A stretch of 64,000 nt of DNA, from contig NZ_JBLUWW010000003.1 in the NCBI RefSeq assembly GCF_048323655.1, positions 434,001 to 498,000 of the forward strand, written 5' to 3'. The notes below the pieces were generated by a model. That model did not search any database. It was not told where the DNA came from and saw only the letters and a program-made list of their open reading frames with translations. Below are positions 18,201 to 25,483 of the stretch, piece by piece. The position numbers were made by a program, and so were the translations under genes. Origin of the DNA: Salinimicrobium soli. GTDB taxonomy: Bacteria; Bacteroidota; Bacteroidia; Flavobacteriales; Flavobacteriaceae. Each line of letters starts with the position of its first letter. Positions within the stretch are counted from its first letter, which is position 1.

Positions 18201-18991
18201 TTGGTTATGGAAATGAGACTGAAAATCCTGAAGACGAACTGGGCAAAGATTATAACAGGATAAGAGTAAGTACGATAGGAGGAGAGGCAGGTTTTGTGCG
18301 TCAAAGCCCCTTCGGAAGCTTCTTTAAATACACCGCTTCTTTTGAAGGAGTGAAAATTGCAGAAAGTGATGGGCGGTTTATTACGGAAGAATTTGCCGCA
18401 GATCCGGATCTATTTGAACGAAAATATTTTCTTGGGTTGGAAGGTTTGTATAAATATGAAAGTTACGATGATGTGCTGAACCCTTCTAACGGAATGCGGT
18501 TTGAATTAAAGGCCGGTGGAAAATTGAACACTAATGATACCGATAAATTTTTTGGCTACCTGGAACCTTACCTTGGGTTCTTTAGAGCACTGACACGTAA
18601 TGATAAGCTCGTCCTTAATCCGCGGATACAGGCAGAAGTAAACTTTGGAGACGATTTTCAGTTCTACCAGGCAGCGACCTTGGGAGGCGATACGGGACTA
18701 CGTAGTTTCAGATTGAACAGGTTTGCCGGTGAAAGTGCTCTTGCAACGGGAGCAGATCTTCGTTACAGTTTTGAGCAATTCAAAACCCCAATTCTACCTA
18801 TTCAAATAGGAGTCTTTGCAGGTTATGATATTGGTCGGGTGTGGTTAGATGGTGAAAACAGTAACGACTGGCATGAAAGCTACGGTGGTGGATTCTGGGT
18901 CAACAGCGCCGAGGCATTGAGCGGAAGGTTTAATTTCTTCACAGGGAAAGAAGGACTTCGGTTTAGTTTCGGCTTTGGATTCAACTTCTAG
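15275..18991 (+). CDS. Metallophosphatase / kinase-like / beta-barrel fusion lipoprotein
   Basis: This 1238-residue lipoprotein (Cys19 in LAACS) has three parts. Residues ~45-370 are a calcineurin-like metallophosphoesterase with the full motif set: GDGG (Asp53), GDN (Asp88-Asn89), GNHD (130-132), HHP (228-230) and GHEH (304-307). Residues ~430-700 contain GDWDRHQDQWRW (Asp613, Asp615-Arg-His617) and PRDRDQVF (641-643), a pattern reminiscent of secreted or HipA/Fam20-type kinase folds. From ~880 to the end is a bacterial surface-antigen-like beta-barrel ending in FGFGFNF, as expected of an outer-membrane protein. Related genes occur in Flavobacteriaceae; the substrate is unknown and the kinase resemblance is inference. 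Confidence 0.85.
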   Translation: MKKNNKFLTLIVFIVLAACSTTQKAKYKQGEPTSNFDYPQDKKIARSFYLLGDGGYSKPGGTSEGLLAFKTYLDSVKQVGNYTIFLGDNIYPDGMEEEGHPLRERAEYRIDAQLDAVENYDGNVIFIPGNHDWYNEGVDGLEREEEYIEDQLDDKDVFHPKAGCGIESIDLSDEIQLIILDSQWFLTNWDNHPTINDNCEIKTRDALFLEVESELKQNQTKTVVFAIHHPLYTNGVHGGHYDFNQHLYPSQKKIPVPILGSLAMLIRTSGGVSIQDAQNLLYKNMVKRLETIAKRWGNVVFVSGHEHSLQYIEKDGLKQIVSGSGSKSTSVGLGSDGLFAYNGQGFAVLDIFEDGSSWVSFYGSENKNPKLVYQKQVFEAPEPVNLDTLPDTFPQIVEASVYKPEETEKSEAYESIWGDRYREIYGTKIKAEVVDLDTLYGGMEVIRAGGGHQTRSLRLKDKNGRDYNMRALKKSAVQFLQTVAFKDASVESDFENTLAEDIIEDFYTSAHPYGFMVIPTLSQAAGVYHTNPKLYYVPKQKALGIYNQEYGDELYMIVERPEEHYTGYESFGAPNHDIESTSGVFERLRRDEKYSLDESAYIRARLFDMLIGDWDRHQDQWRWSEFEDKEGNHLFRPVPRDRDQVFSNFDGAFLATLRGVLGLAKQLATYDDDINDVKYFNTAALGLDRSLIQNMGREEWIEQAKYLQEHVTDEAIEEAFSKLPEETKGQSSEEIKKHLKARRENLVDIAKRYYEVVAETSIVTGTDKDDYIEVERLPKGQTRITIYRIKDGKKADIVNSRIYYPEYTKEIWLYGLDDDDVFEVYGEGDDPILTRVIGGQNNDIYRVKNGKKVKIYDYISKPNTIEETHGARVHLTDDYEVNVFDKDRKIYKKTSVIPAVGYNPDDGIRVGLKAKQSIFGFQRNPYTTQHSLEAGYYFATESFNVHYDGEFANMWGNYNLFVGAYFTSPSFTRNFFGYGNETENPEDELGKDYNRIRVSTIGGEAGFVRQSPFGSFFKYTASFEGVKIAESDGRFITEEFAADPDLFERKYFLGLEGLYKYESYDDVLNPSNGMRFELKAGGKLNTNDTDKFFGYLEPYLGFFRALTRNDKLVLNPRIQAEVNFGDDFQFYQAATLGGDTGLRSFRLNRFAGESALATGADLRYSFEQFKTPILPIQIGVFAGYDIGRVWLDGENSNDWHESYGGGFWVNSAEALSGRFNFFTGKEGLRFSFGFGFNF

Positions 18992-19010
18992 GCTCTGAAT
19001 AGCTATAAAA

Positions 19011-19050
19011 TAAAGGGTTCCAAAAATGGCATTTTTGGAACCCTTTATTA
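19011..19050. terminator. Bidirectional terminator
   Basis: A near-perfect inverted repeat has 18-base arms (19011-19028 and 19030-19047) with A- and T-rich ends. It lies between the convergent barrel-lipoprotein and MscS genes. Confidence 0.92.
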
Positions 19051-19064
19051 TTTAAGGAGAAACC

Positions 19065-19952
19065 TTATTCCGAAGTTTTCCCGTCGATATTTAATTTGTT
19101 GTTGAACTCCAACGTTCTGATAGGGAACGGGATATTGATATCATGAGCATCAAACGCTTTCTTGATCTCAATGATCGCCTTACTACGCGCAATCAAAATC
19201 TCGCGGTTAGTAGTGGCATTGGTCCAGAATCGCGCGACAAAGTTAATGGAGCTGTCTCCAAATTCTTTGTACATGAATTCAACTTCCTCATTATTTTTTG
19301 GAGGGAATAATTCTGAAATAGTTTTAAGAGTAAGATCTCTAACCATTTCAAGGTCTGAATTATAGGCCACTCCACAATCTACCATAACTCTTGACCTGGA
19401 AGTACGGGAGAAGTTCTTAAAGGGAGCATCTATTACCTGGGAGTTGGGGATCACCACGTAATTATTGTCAGCTTCCTTAATGACAATACTCCTGAGATTA
19501 ATTTCTACCACCCTTCCGGCATACCCGTTATTTTCTATCCAATCGCCAATCTGTAGTTCCGGCAGAAAGCTTAAAAGAATTCCGGAGAAGGTATTATTTA
19601 GAGTACCCTGCAGTGCAAGACCAATAGCCAAACCAACCACTCCCGCACCTGCCAGAACAGAGGTTAATACCGTATTCAGGTTAAGCAGGCCAAGGGCTAC
19701 AAAGAAACCAATGGCAATAACCACCACCTTCATGATCTTGATGGTGATCTCGCGGATAGAATCCTGTCTTACCTTAAACCTGAGCAGCCTATCGAGTAGT
19801 TTACCAAGATATTTGGCAGCTATAACAAACAAGGTGAATACCAGTACGGCCAAAATAAAATTAGGCAAACCCAGGATCAATGAATCCAGCCATTCGCCTA
19901 ATTTTTCCCAGATTCCGGATATGGAATCGTTTATATTAAAGTTGTCTTCCAT
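19065..19952 (-). CDS. Small-conductance mechanosensitive channel (MscS family)
   Basis: The 295-residue protein has three hydrophobic helices (~33-50, 72-90, 92-115) and a pore-helix region rich in Gly and Ala (VLAGAGVVGLAIGLALQGTL), followed by the MscS beta domain (LQIGDWIENNGYAGRVVEI) and the C-terminal alpha/beta vestibule. It should release solutes on hypo-osmotic shock. It lies 10 bases downstream of dps and is probably co-transcribed with it as a stress pair. Confidence 0.95.
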   Translation of the reverse strand: MEDNFNINDSISGIWEKLGEWLDSLILGLPNFILAVLVFTLFVIAAKYLGKLLDRLLRFKVRQDSIREITIKIMKVVVIAIGFFVALGLLNLNTVLTSVLAGAGVVGLAIGLALQGTLNNTFSGILLSFLPELQIGDWIENNGYAGRVVEINLRSIVIKEADNNYVVIPNSQVIDAPFKNFSRTSRSRVMVDCGVAYNSDLEMVRDLTLKTISELFPPKNNEEVEFMYKEFGDSSINFVARFWTNATTNREILIARSKAIIEIKKAFDAHDINIPFPIRTLEFNNKLNIDGKTSE

Positions 19953-19962
19953 TTACTCCGGA

Positions 19963-20454
19963 TTAGGCCGGCTGATTTTGTTCAGAAGTTTTCATTTTCC
20001 AGGCTTCTAACATCCAACTGGTTTTCTCCAGTTCCCGTATGTAAGCGCCAATGAGATCAATTGTTCCCTCGTCTCCGCCGTCACCGGCAACTTCAGCCAC
20101 TTTTCGCATTTGTTTTAACAACAATCCATGGTCTTCAAGAAGGATCTTGATCATTTCAGAATCAGAAATGCCGGTACCGGTTTCTTTAATATTAGCTTTT
20201 TGAAGATATTCACTAAGATTGCTGGTGGGTTTCATGCGAAGGGTAAGTACCCTTTCGGCGATTTCATCTATTTTAATCTTTGCATCGTCGTATAGTTCCT
20301 CAAACTTCTCATGCAGATCAAAAAAATTGATCCCGTTCACATTCCAGTGAAAATTCCGAAGCTTTTGATAATAAAGATGGTAGTCTGCTAATAGAACATT
20401 TAGTTCCTCTACTGTTTTGGAGGTTTTGTTTTCGTCCAATCCTAAGTAACTCAT
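19963..20454 (-). CDS. dps: Dps/ferritin-like DNA-protection protein
   Basis: The 163-residue protein carries the Dps ferroxidase pattern: His36 in FHWNV and His48 in FFDLHEKFEE, with Asp63 and Glu67 in KIDEIAER; these are the ligands that bridge two subunits in the dodecamer. It should oxidise and store ferrous iron using peroxide, protecting DNA. A well-formed promoter (20487-20518) drives it, and mscS follows after 10 bases. Confidence 0.95.
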   Translation of the reverse strand: MSYLGLDENKTSKTVEELNVLLADYHLYYQKLRNFHWNVNGINFFDLHEKFEELYDDAKIKIDEIAERVLTLRMKPTSNLSEYLQKANIKETGTGISDSEMIKILLEDHGLLLKQMRKVAEVAGDGGDEGTIDLIGAYIRELEKTSWMLEAWKMKTSEQNQPA

Positions 20455-20486
20455 AGTTTTTATTTATTGGTTGTTTGATTTGTATT

Positions 20487-20518
20487 CAAATTTAATATAA
20501 CATGTAAGGCTTGCCAAA
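20487..20518 (-). promoter_or_regulatory. Promoter of dps-mscS
   Basis: On the minus strand, a TTTG -33 box (20515-20518) and a TAAATTTG -7 box (20487-20494) are separated by exactly 20 bp, one of the two best consensus matches in the window. The predicted start is near 20480, leaving a ~25-base leader. Confidence 0.78.
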
Positions 20519-20545
20519 AAAATACCCATAAAATTATTTTATGGG
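20514..20545 (-). terminator. Terminator of the 106-residue protein gene, overlapping the dps promoter
   Basis: A 9-bp stem cccataaaa/ttttatggg (20525-20533 with 20537-20545) has a loop that is the stop codon of the upstream gene. Read on the minus strand it is followed by TATTTTTTTGG. The T-tract contains the -33 box of dps. Confidence 0.65.
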
Positions 20546-20854
20546 TCTATTCTTTCTAAGGTCCAGCTTTTTCAATAGTTCATCGGAGATCTGACCTCCT
20601 GAGATGTCATATCCATCCACTAAAACCCCTTTTCGTCCTGTTGAAGTACTAATGGCATAAATAATGGCTTCATCTCCCGGATTAGAGGGTCCTTCGAAAC
20701 GGTAGACTTCATCTACAATGAAATCCTGTGAAAGAAATTCTTCCTTTTCTTTACCCGTTTTTAGCTGGTGGTCGATCAGATTGAAATCCTCTTCATAACC
20801 TTCCTCCAAACGCAACATATTTAGTGTTTCTGATAGCGTACCTTTTTGTTTCAT
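20534..20854 (-). CDS. Small conserved protein of unknown function
   Basis: This acidic cytoplasmic protein of 106 residues has the conserved-looking core VDEVYRFEG followed by SNPGDEAIIYAIS and KGVLVDGYD. Related small Bacteroidota proteins are sometimes labelled phosphoribosylpyrophosphate synthetase in databases, but it is far too short for that enzyme and has no PRPP-binding loop, so that name should not be transferred. It has its own terminator. Function unknown. Confidence 0.8.
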   Translation of the reverse strand: MKQKGTLSETLNMLRLEEGYEEDFNLIDHQLKTGKEKEEFLSQDFIVDEVYRFEGPSNPGDEAIIYAISTSTGRKGVLVDGYDISGGQISDELLKKLDLRKNRPIK

Positions 20855-20940
20855 GATGTTTTTATTTAAACTCAGTTTAAAATACGTCTGAGGCGCGGCC
20901 TTTCCAAGAATAGCCGCTCATTTAGTAAAAATTTAACTTG

Positions 20941-21084
20941 TCATTTATTCTTGTCTTTCTTTCCAAAACTGAAGAAACTAAGGGGTAGGATAATAAAAAT
21001 AAATAGATACCATCCTGTGATTAAGCCAATTATGGTAATAATGGCTGCTATGACATAAAACCAGTAGGAGTTTAGAAAATTCAT
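20941..21084 (-). CDS. Small single-pass membrane protein (47 residues)
   Basis: Read on the minus strand, ATG at 21084-21082 to TGA at 20943-20941 gives a 47-residue product starting MNFLNSYWFYVIAAIITIIG and ending FGKKDKNK. It has a long hydrophobic region (~8-40, possibly two short helices with a GW break) and a positively charged tail that should stay in the cytoplasm. It lies between the 106-residue protein and the LacI-type gene. Support is the complete frame and membrane-protein composition; function unknown. Confidence 0.6.
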   Translation of the reverse strand: MNFLNSYWFYVIAAIITIIGLITGWYLFIFIILPLSFFSFGKKDKNK

Positions 21085-21165
21085 TTCAACAACTTTTCCG
21101 TAATAATTTATAAAAAAGGGAGAAGTTTTCCGGAGTTTTACGAAAATAGTTTCGTTGGCTTTATT

Positions 21166-21173
21166 TACATTTG
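21166..21173 (+). promoter_or_regulatory. -7 box for the LacI-family regulator
   Basis: TACATTTG matches TAnnTTTG. The predicted transcription start near 21180 lies after the upstream in-frame GTG (21175) and before ATG 21196, which supports the ATG as the true start. No good -33 box. Confidence 0.45.
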
Positions 21174-21195
21174 TGTGAATCCTGAAATATACTCC

Positions 21196-22203
21196 ATGAA
21201 AAGCAGAATTACTTTAAAGGAACTAGCCAAGTTATTGAACGTGTCTGTTTCCACTGTTTCTAAAGCTTTAAACGATAGTCCGGAGATTAGTCCGAAGACC
21301 ATTCAGCGGGTAAAGGAGCTGGCAGCCCTGCACAAGTACCGGCCCAACCCAACAGCAGTGAATCTCAAAAGCAGTAAGAGTGGGACCATTGGTGTAATAA
21401 TTCCGAATATCTCCAATTCCTTTTTTGCCAGTGTACTTTCAGGAATTGAAGCTCAGGCTCAGAAAGAAGGTTTGCAGGTTATTACTTATATCTCCAATGA
21501 ATCTTATGAAAGGGAAAAGCAAATATCCGAATTGCTGACATCCGGGTATGTGGATGGGGTTCTTATTGCGGTTGCCGAAGAGACCCAGCGAAAGAAGGAT
21601 TTTGAACATATTCAGAATATCGTGCATTTCAATATTCCTGTTGTGTTGTACGATCGCACAGACATTGACGTTCCTGTAGATAAGGTAGGAATTGATGATA
21701 AAAAGATCTTTTTTGACGCTACCAGGTTATTGCAAACCTCCGGGGTCAAAAGAATTGGATTGGCTACTTCCATACATCATATGGGTGTAGGTAAGCGCAG
21801 GATTGAAGGATATAAATCGGCCTTACATTCTGAAGAGGATTTCTTTATAGCGAATTCGGCTAAGACAGAAAGCCTTCGGGAAAAGACAGAAAAGATCCTT
21901 GTGAAGGATAGGGTGGAAGCCTTGTTGTGCAGTGATTTTGAAAGTACCATGATGGCTTACCGGGTCGCCTATGAGAACGGGATCTCAATTCCAAAAGATT
22001 TGAAATTGATCGGGTTTATTAATAAAGAGGTTGCAGAATACCTGACTCCCTCAATTACTTATGTAAATCAAAATCCTGAAAAGATCGGTGAAAAGGCGAT
22101 GGAACAGCTGCTAATGAGGATAAAGGGGAAGAAAGAAGGAAAAGGTGTGGAAGAAGTTGTATCCACAGAGCTGGTGCATTTGGAATCAACCAATACAGTA
22201 TAA
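21196..22203 (+). CDS. LacI-family transcriptional regulator
   Basis: With ATG 21196 the product has 335 residues: an N-terminal LacI helix-turn-helix (TLKELAKLLNVSVSTVSKAL, residues 6-25) and hinge, followed by a periplasmic-binding-protein-like effector domain (GTIGVIIPNISNSFFASVL onward). It binds DNA as a dimer and should respond to a sugar or sugar phosphate. It stands immediately before the polysaccharide locus, in the same direction, and a LacI-type palindrome with central CG is present upstream of the aldolase cassette at 50729-50742. Regulation of that site by this protein is a hypothesis. Confidence 0.93.
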   Translation: MKSRITLKELAKLLNVSVSTVSKALNDSPEISPKTIQRVKELAALHKYRPNPTAVNLKSSKSGTIGVIIPNISNSFFASVLSGIEAQAQKEGLQVITYISNESYEREKQISELLTSGYVDGVLIAVAEETQRKKDFEHIQNIVHFNIPVVLYDRTDIDVPVDKVGIDDKKIFFDATRLLQTSGVKRIGLATSIHHMGVGKRRIEGYKSALHSEEDFFIANSAKTESLREKTEKILVKDRVEALLCSDFESTMMAYRVAYENGISIPKDLKLIGFINKEVAEYLTPSITYVNQNPEKIGEKAMEQLLMRIKGKKEGKGVEEVVSTELVHLESTNTV

Positions 22204-22246
22204 ACACCTTTAAGAGGAATTTAGGAATTGCCCTATGCGGAAATTT

Positions 22247-22254
22247 TATCTTTG
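22247..22254 (+). promoter_or_regulatory. -7 box at the head of the polysaccharide locus
   Basis: TATCTTTG is a full TAnnTTTG match 33 bases before the wbpP start. The nearest TTG upstream (22228-22230) leaves a 16-bp spacer, shorter than usual. Short arms ttgcc (22228-22232) and ggcaa (22254-22258) flank it. Confidence 0.5.
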
Positions 22255-22287
22255 GCAACAATTAGTAAAATCCCCAAATAAATTTAA

Positions 22288-23292
22288 ATGAACAGCAAGA
22301 ATTTTGAATTGCTCAGTTCTTCAAAAGTACTGGTTACAGGTGGTGCGGGTTTCATAGGCTCCAACCTCTGCGAAACTCTTCTCCACCTTGGAGCAACAGT
22401 CATTTGTCTCGATAATTTTGCAACCGGAAAAAGAGAAAATCTTTCAGCCTTTTTGGATCATCCAAAATTCACTCTGATCGAAGGCGATATAAGAAGTCTT
22501 GAAGATTGTCAAAAGGCTGCTTCGGGAGTGGATTTTATTCTTCACCAGGCGGCATTGGGATCTGTTCCCCGATCTATTAATGATCCAATTACCAGTAATG
22601 ACGTAAATATTTCAGGATTTTTGAACATGCTGGTGGCAGCAAGAGATGCCGGAGTAAAACGTTTTGTGTATGCAGCCAGTTCCTCCACTTATGGAGATTC
22701 CGAAGCCTTACCAAAAGTAGAAGATAAAATAGGAAAACCTCTTTCCCCATATGCTATAACAAAATATGTAAATGAATTATACGCAGATATTTTTCATAAA
22801 ACATACGGCCTTGATACTATAGGACTGCGGTATTTTAATGTCTTCGGAAGAAAACAGGATCCTAATGGAGCCTATGCGGCGGTAATCCCAAAGTTTGTGA
22901 TGCAATTTATGAAGCATGAGAGTCCGGTAATTAATGGAGATGGGACTTATTCCAGGGATTTCACTTATATCGACAATGTGATACAGATGAACCTGTTGGC
23001 TCTCACGACCCAAAATGACCATGCACTAAATCAAGTATATAATACTGCAGTAGGTGACAGGACAAATCTTAAGGAACTTACCCAACTTCTTAAGAAGTAC
23101 CTCTCTCAGTATGATCCTGAAATTGCTGAAGTAGAAGTGAAGCACGGGCCAAACAGGGCAGGAGATATTCCTCATTCCCTGGCCTCAGTAGATAAAGCGA
23201 AAGAGCTAATGGGATACGAACCTGAATATAAAATAGAAGACGGCCTGGAAGAGGCTGTAAAGTGGTACTGGCAAAACTTGGGTTGGGTATGA
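22288..23292 (+). CDS. wbpP: UDP-N-acetylglucosamine 4-epimerase (WbpP/TviC type)
   Basis: This 334-residue short-chain dehydrogenase/epimerase has the NAD-binding TGGAGFIGS (17-25) and the catalytic Ser132-Ser-Thr134 / Tyr155-x3-Lys159 set (PYAITKYVNELY). The block HQAALGSVPRSINDP with GLRYFNVFGRKQDPNGAY is characteristic of WbpP/TviC enzymes, which interconvert UDP-GlcNAc and UDP-GalNAc or their uronic acids. Paired with the dehydrogenase at 24143 it should supply UDP-GalNAcA-type sugar. It is the first gene of the plus-strand polysaccharide locus. Confidence 0.93.
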   Translation: MNSKNFELLSSSKVLVTGGAGFIGSNLCETLLHLGATVICLDNFATGKRENLSAFLDHPKFTLIEGDIRSLEDCQKAASGVDFILHQAALGSVPRSINDPITSNDVNISGFLNMLVAARDAGVKRFVYAASSSTYGDSEALPKVEDKIGKPLSPYAITKYVNELYADIFHKTYGLDTIGLRYFNVFGRKQDPNGAYAAVIPKFVMQFMKHESPVINGDGTYSRDFTYIDNVIQMNLLALTTQNDHALNQVYNTAVGDRTNLKELTQLLKKYLSQYDPEIAEVEVKHGPNRAGDIPHSLASVDKAKELMGYEPEYKIEDGLEEAVKWYWQNLGWV

Positions 23293-23348
23293 CGGTGAAT
23301 AGATCTGATTTATTTGTAAATGGAATTTAAAAATTTGATTATTATTCA

Positions 23349-24068
23349 GTGAATAATTTTGACAAGCCTTTTAGAAAATTAGAGTGGGATTCAAGCTTTT
23401 TCGGTATCAGGATTGGGGAAATACAAAAAAATTTCTTCACGTTCAATAATCCAGAAAATCTGCTGAAGGAATTAGCTGAAAATAAAGTAAAGCTTGTTTA
23501 TTATTATTCGAATGAGCTACTACAAGAAACGAAAAGCGAGTTTTATAATTTTAATTTAATTCTTAAAAAAACACCTATTCAAAAAGATCTTCTTCATGAA
23601 ACAATTTTGCCTGATAACATAAGCTTTTATAGAGGTTCACTTCCAAATGAGGAGCTCCTGAATCTGGCATATCGTGCAGGAGAGTGGTCCAGATTCAGTT
23701 TCGATCCTAATATTCCCAAAGAAAAAGTTCGAGAGCTCTACAAAAGCTGGATGATTAAATCAGTTCAAAAAGAGATGGCATCGGAAATATTGGTATATAA
23801 AAACGAAGATAAGATTTTAGGAATGGTGACACTTGTAATCAATCCACCCCTGGGGAAGACTCCTTTGTTTGCCGTTAAGCGTGAGGCTGAAGGCAAAGGA
23901 GTATCTTTTGCTCTTATGAAGGCAGCTGATGCAGTGTTATACAAAAATGGTTGTTCTTCTTACATAAGTGCTACTCAGGCTGAAAATAGAGCTGCTCTTA
24001 CTATTTTTAGAAGACATGGATTTCAAATTAAGCCCGTTGAATATGTATATCACCTTTGGGAAAAATAG
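23349..24068 (+). CDS. GNAT acetyltransferase, WecD-like (dTDP-4-amino-4,6-dideoxyhexose N-acetyltransferase)
   Basis: The start is GTG at 23349, giving 239 residues. The N-terminus LEWDSSFFGIRIG and the middle block SRFSFDPNI...LYKSWM resemble WecD/RffC, the enzyme that N-acetylates dTDP-Fuc4N in enterobacterial common antigen. The C-terminal half is the acetyl-CoA GNAT fold with EAEGKGVSFALMKAA. The partner aminotransferase WecE lies 7.6 kb downstream (31641), where only a decayed WecD fragment remains. Exact acceptor is inferred. Confidence 0.8.
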   Translation: MNNFDKPFRKLEWDSSFFGIRIGEIQKNFFTFNNPENLLKELAENKVKLVYYYSNELLQETKSEFYNFNLILKKTPIQKDLLHETILPDNISFYRGSLPNEELLNLAYRAGEWSRFSFDPNIPKEKVRELYKSWMIKSVQKEMASEILVYKNEDKILGMVTLVINPPLGKTPLFAVKREAEGKGVSFALMKAADAVLYKNGCSSYISATQAENRAALTIFRRHGFQIKPVEYVYHLWEK

Positions 24069-24114
24069 TTATTCGTTAAGAAATAGGTCAAATTAATTCA
24101 AACAATATTAAAAA

Positions 24115-24131
24115 AGGTTGTTAAACAACCT
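24115..24131. repeat. Short inverted repeat ahead of the UDP-HexNAc dehydrogenase gene
   Basis: aggttgttaaacaacct is a palindrome with 8-base arms around one A (physically a 6-bp stem with a 5-base loop). It lacks a T-tract and could be an operator or weak attenuator; no regulator is identified. Confidence 0.4.
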
Positions 24132-24142
24132 CATAAACTAGA

Positions 24143-25423
24143 ATGGAAAAAAACAAAATAGCAGTAATAGGCTTGGGGTATGTGGGCCTTCCATTAGCAA
24201 GGTTATTTGCTACCAAATATACCGTTGTGGGATTTGATATTAACCAACGAAGGATAGAGGAACTGCGACAAGGAAAAGATACTACCCTTGAGGTGGAAAA
24301 TGAAGTCCTTCGGTCTGTTTTAAAAGAAGCTCCTTCCGAAGAGAATGGGTTGTTTTGCAGTTCAGATCTGCAGGATATTAAGGATTGTAATTATTATGTG
24401 ATTACAGTCCCGACCCCGGTAGATAAAAATAACAGGCCAGACCTTACACCACTTTTTAAGAGTAGCGAGTCTGTTGGAAAGGTTCTAAAAAAAGGTGATA
24501 TTGTCATATATGAGTCTACAGTATACCCGGGAGTAACAGAAGATGAGTGCGTTCCTGTACTGGAAAAGACTAGCGGACTTAAATTTAATGAGGACTTTTT
24601 TGTCGGATATTCTCCGGAGCGGATTAATCCGGGAGACAAGGAACATACCGTGGAGAAGATCCTGAAGGTAACTGCGGGCTCAACTCCTGAGATTGGTGAA
24701 AAAGTTAATGACCTCTATGCTTCTGTTATAACCGCCGGTACACATCTTGCTCCCACTATTAAAGTTGCTGAGGCAGCAAAGGTGATTGAGAATTCTCAAA
24801 GAGATATCAATATCGCCTTCGTCAATGAACTGGCGAAGATCTTTAATATGATGGATATTGACACCCAGGATGTCTTGGAAGCAGCCGGAACCAAATGGAA
24901 TTTTCTTCCTTTTAAACCCGGACTTGTTGGTGGGCATTGTATTGGAGTAGATCCTTACTACCTTGCACAAAAAGCTCAGGAGATTGGTTATCATCCGGAG
25001 ATCATTCTTGCCGGAAGACGCATGAATGACAGTATGGGCCAGTATGTGAGCAGTGAGGTTGTAAAGTTAATGCTCAAAAATGACATGAAGGTAAAAGGCT
25101 CCAAAGTTCTGGTGCTTGGAATTACTTTTAAAGAAAACTGTCCGGATGTTCGAAACACTAAGGTTGTTGATGTAGTCAAACATTTGAAAGAGTACGGAAC
25201 CGAGGTCACGATCTATGATCCACTTGCTGATCCAGATGAAGTACTACATGAATATGGTTTAACCACAGTAAAAGAATTACCAACCGAAAAATTCGATTCA
25301 GTTGTCCTGGCTGTTGCCCATAAAGAATTTCTTGACATGGATCTGGAAGTTTTGAAAAATGGAAAAACGGTGATCTATGATGTCAAAGGAGTGTTGGGGG
25401 ATAGGTGTGATAAAAAGCTGTAA
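24143..25423 (+). CDS. wbpO: UDP-N-acetyl-hexosamine 6-dehydrogenase (WbpO/TviB type)
   Basis: This 426-residue NAD-dependent sugar-nucleotide dehydrogenase has an N-terminal Rossmann motif IGLGYVGLPLA (residues 9-19), the catalytic cysteine Cys266 in GGHCIGVDPYYL, and the C-terminal UDP-binding domain (FKENCPDVRNTK). The GGHCIGVDPYYL version is typical of enzymes oxidising UDP-GalNAc or UDP-GlcNAc, as opposed to GxxCxxKD in UDP-glucose dehydrogenases such as the gene at 25926. With the epimerase at 22288 it forms the Vi/O6-type GalNAcA pathway. Confidence 0.92.
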   Translation: MEKNKIAVIGLGYVGLPLARLFATKYTVVGFDINQRRIEELRQGKDTTLEVENEVLRSVLKEAPSEENGLFCSSDLQDIKDCNYYVITVPTPVDKNNRPDLTPLFKSSESVGKVLKKGDIVIYESTVYPGVTEDECVPVLEKTSGLKFNEDFFVGYSPERINPGDKEHTVEKILKVTAGSTPEIGEKVNDLYASVITAGTHLAPTIKVAEAAKVIENSQRDINIAFVNELAKIFNMMDIDTQDVLEAAGTKWNFLPFKPGLVGGHCIGVDPYYLAQKAQEIGYHPEIILAGRRMNDSMGQYVSSEVVKLMLKNDMKVKGSKVLVLGITFKENCPDVRNTKVVDVVKHLKEYGTEVTIYDPLADPDEVLHEYGLTTVKELPTEKFDSVVLAVAHKEFLDMDLEVLKNGKTVIYDVKGVLGDRCDKKL

Positions 25424-25439
25424 TATCGTTAATCTGTGA

Positions 25440-25459
25440 TTCGGGATTCGTTAATTCGT
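25440..25459 (-). repeat. Dispersed ACGAATTAACGAATC repeat, inverted copy
   Basis: Read on the minus strand this 20-base stretch matches 61475-61494 at 19 of 20 positions. It lies in the gap just before the four-helix-bundle gene, whose other flank has related ACGAATTC units. Confidence 0.6.
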
Positions 25460-25483
25460 GACTTGAAATTGTAAAGAAGAGTA

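Noticed and set aside
20534..20854. Phosphoribosylpyrophosphate synthetase
   Set aside because: A name used for similar small proteins, but 106 residues without a PRPP loop cannot be that enzyme.
24115..24131. Rho-independent terminator before the UDP-HexNAc dehydrogenase gene
   Set aside because: The hairpin is short (6 bp) and has no T-tract, so it is listed only as an inverted repeat.
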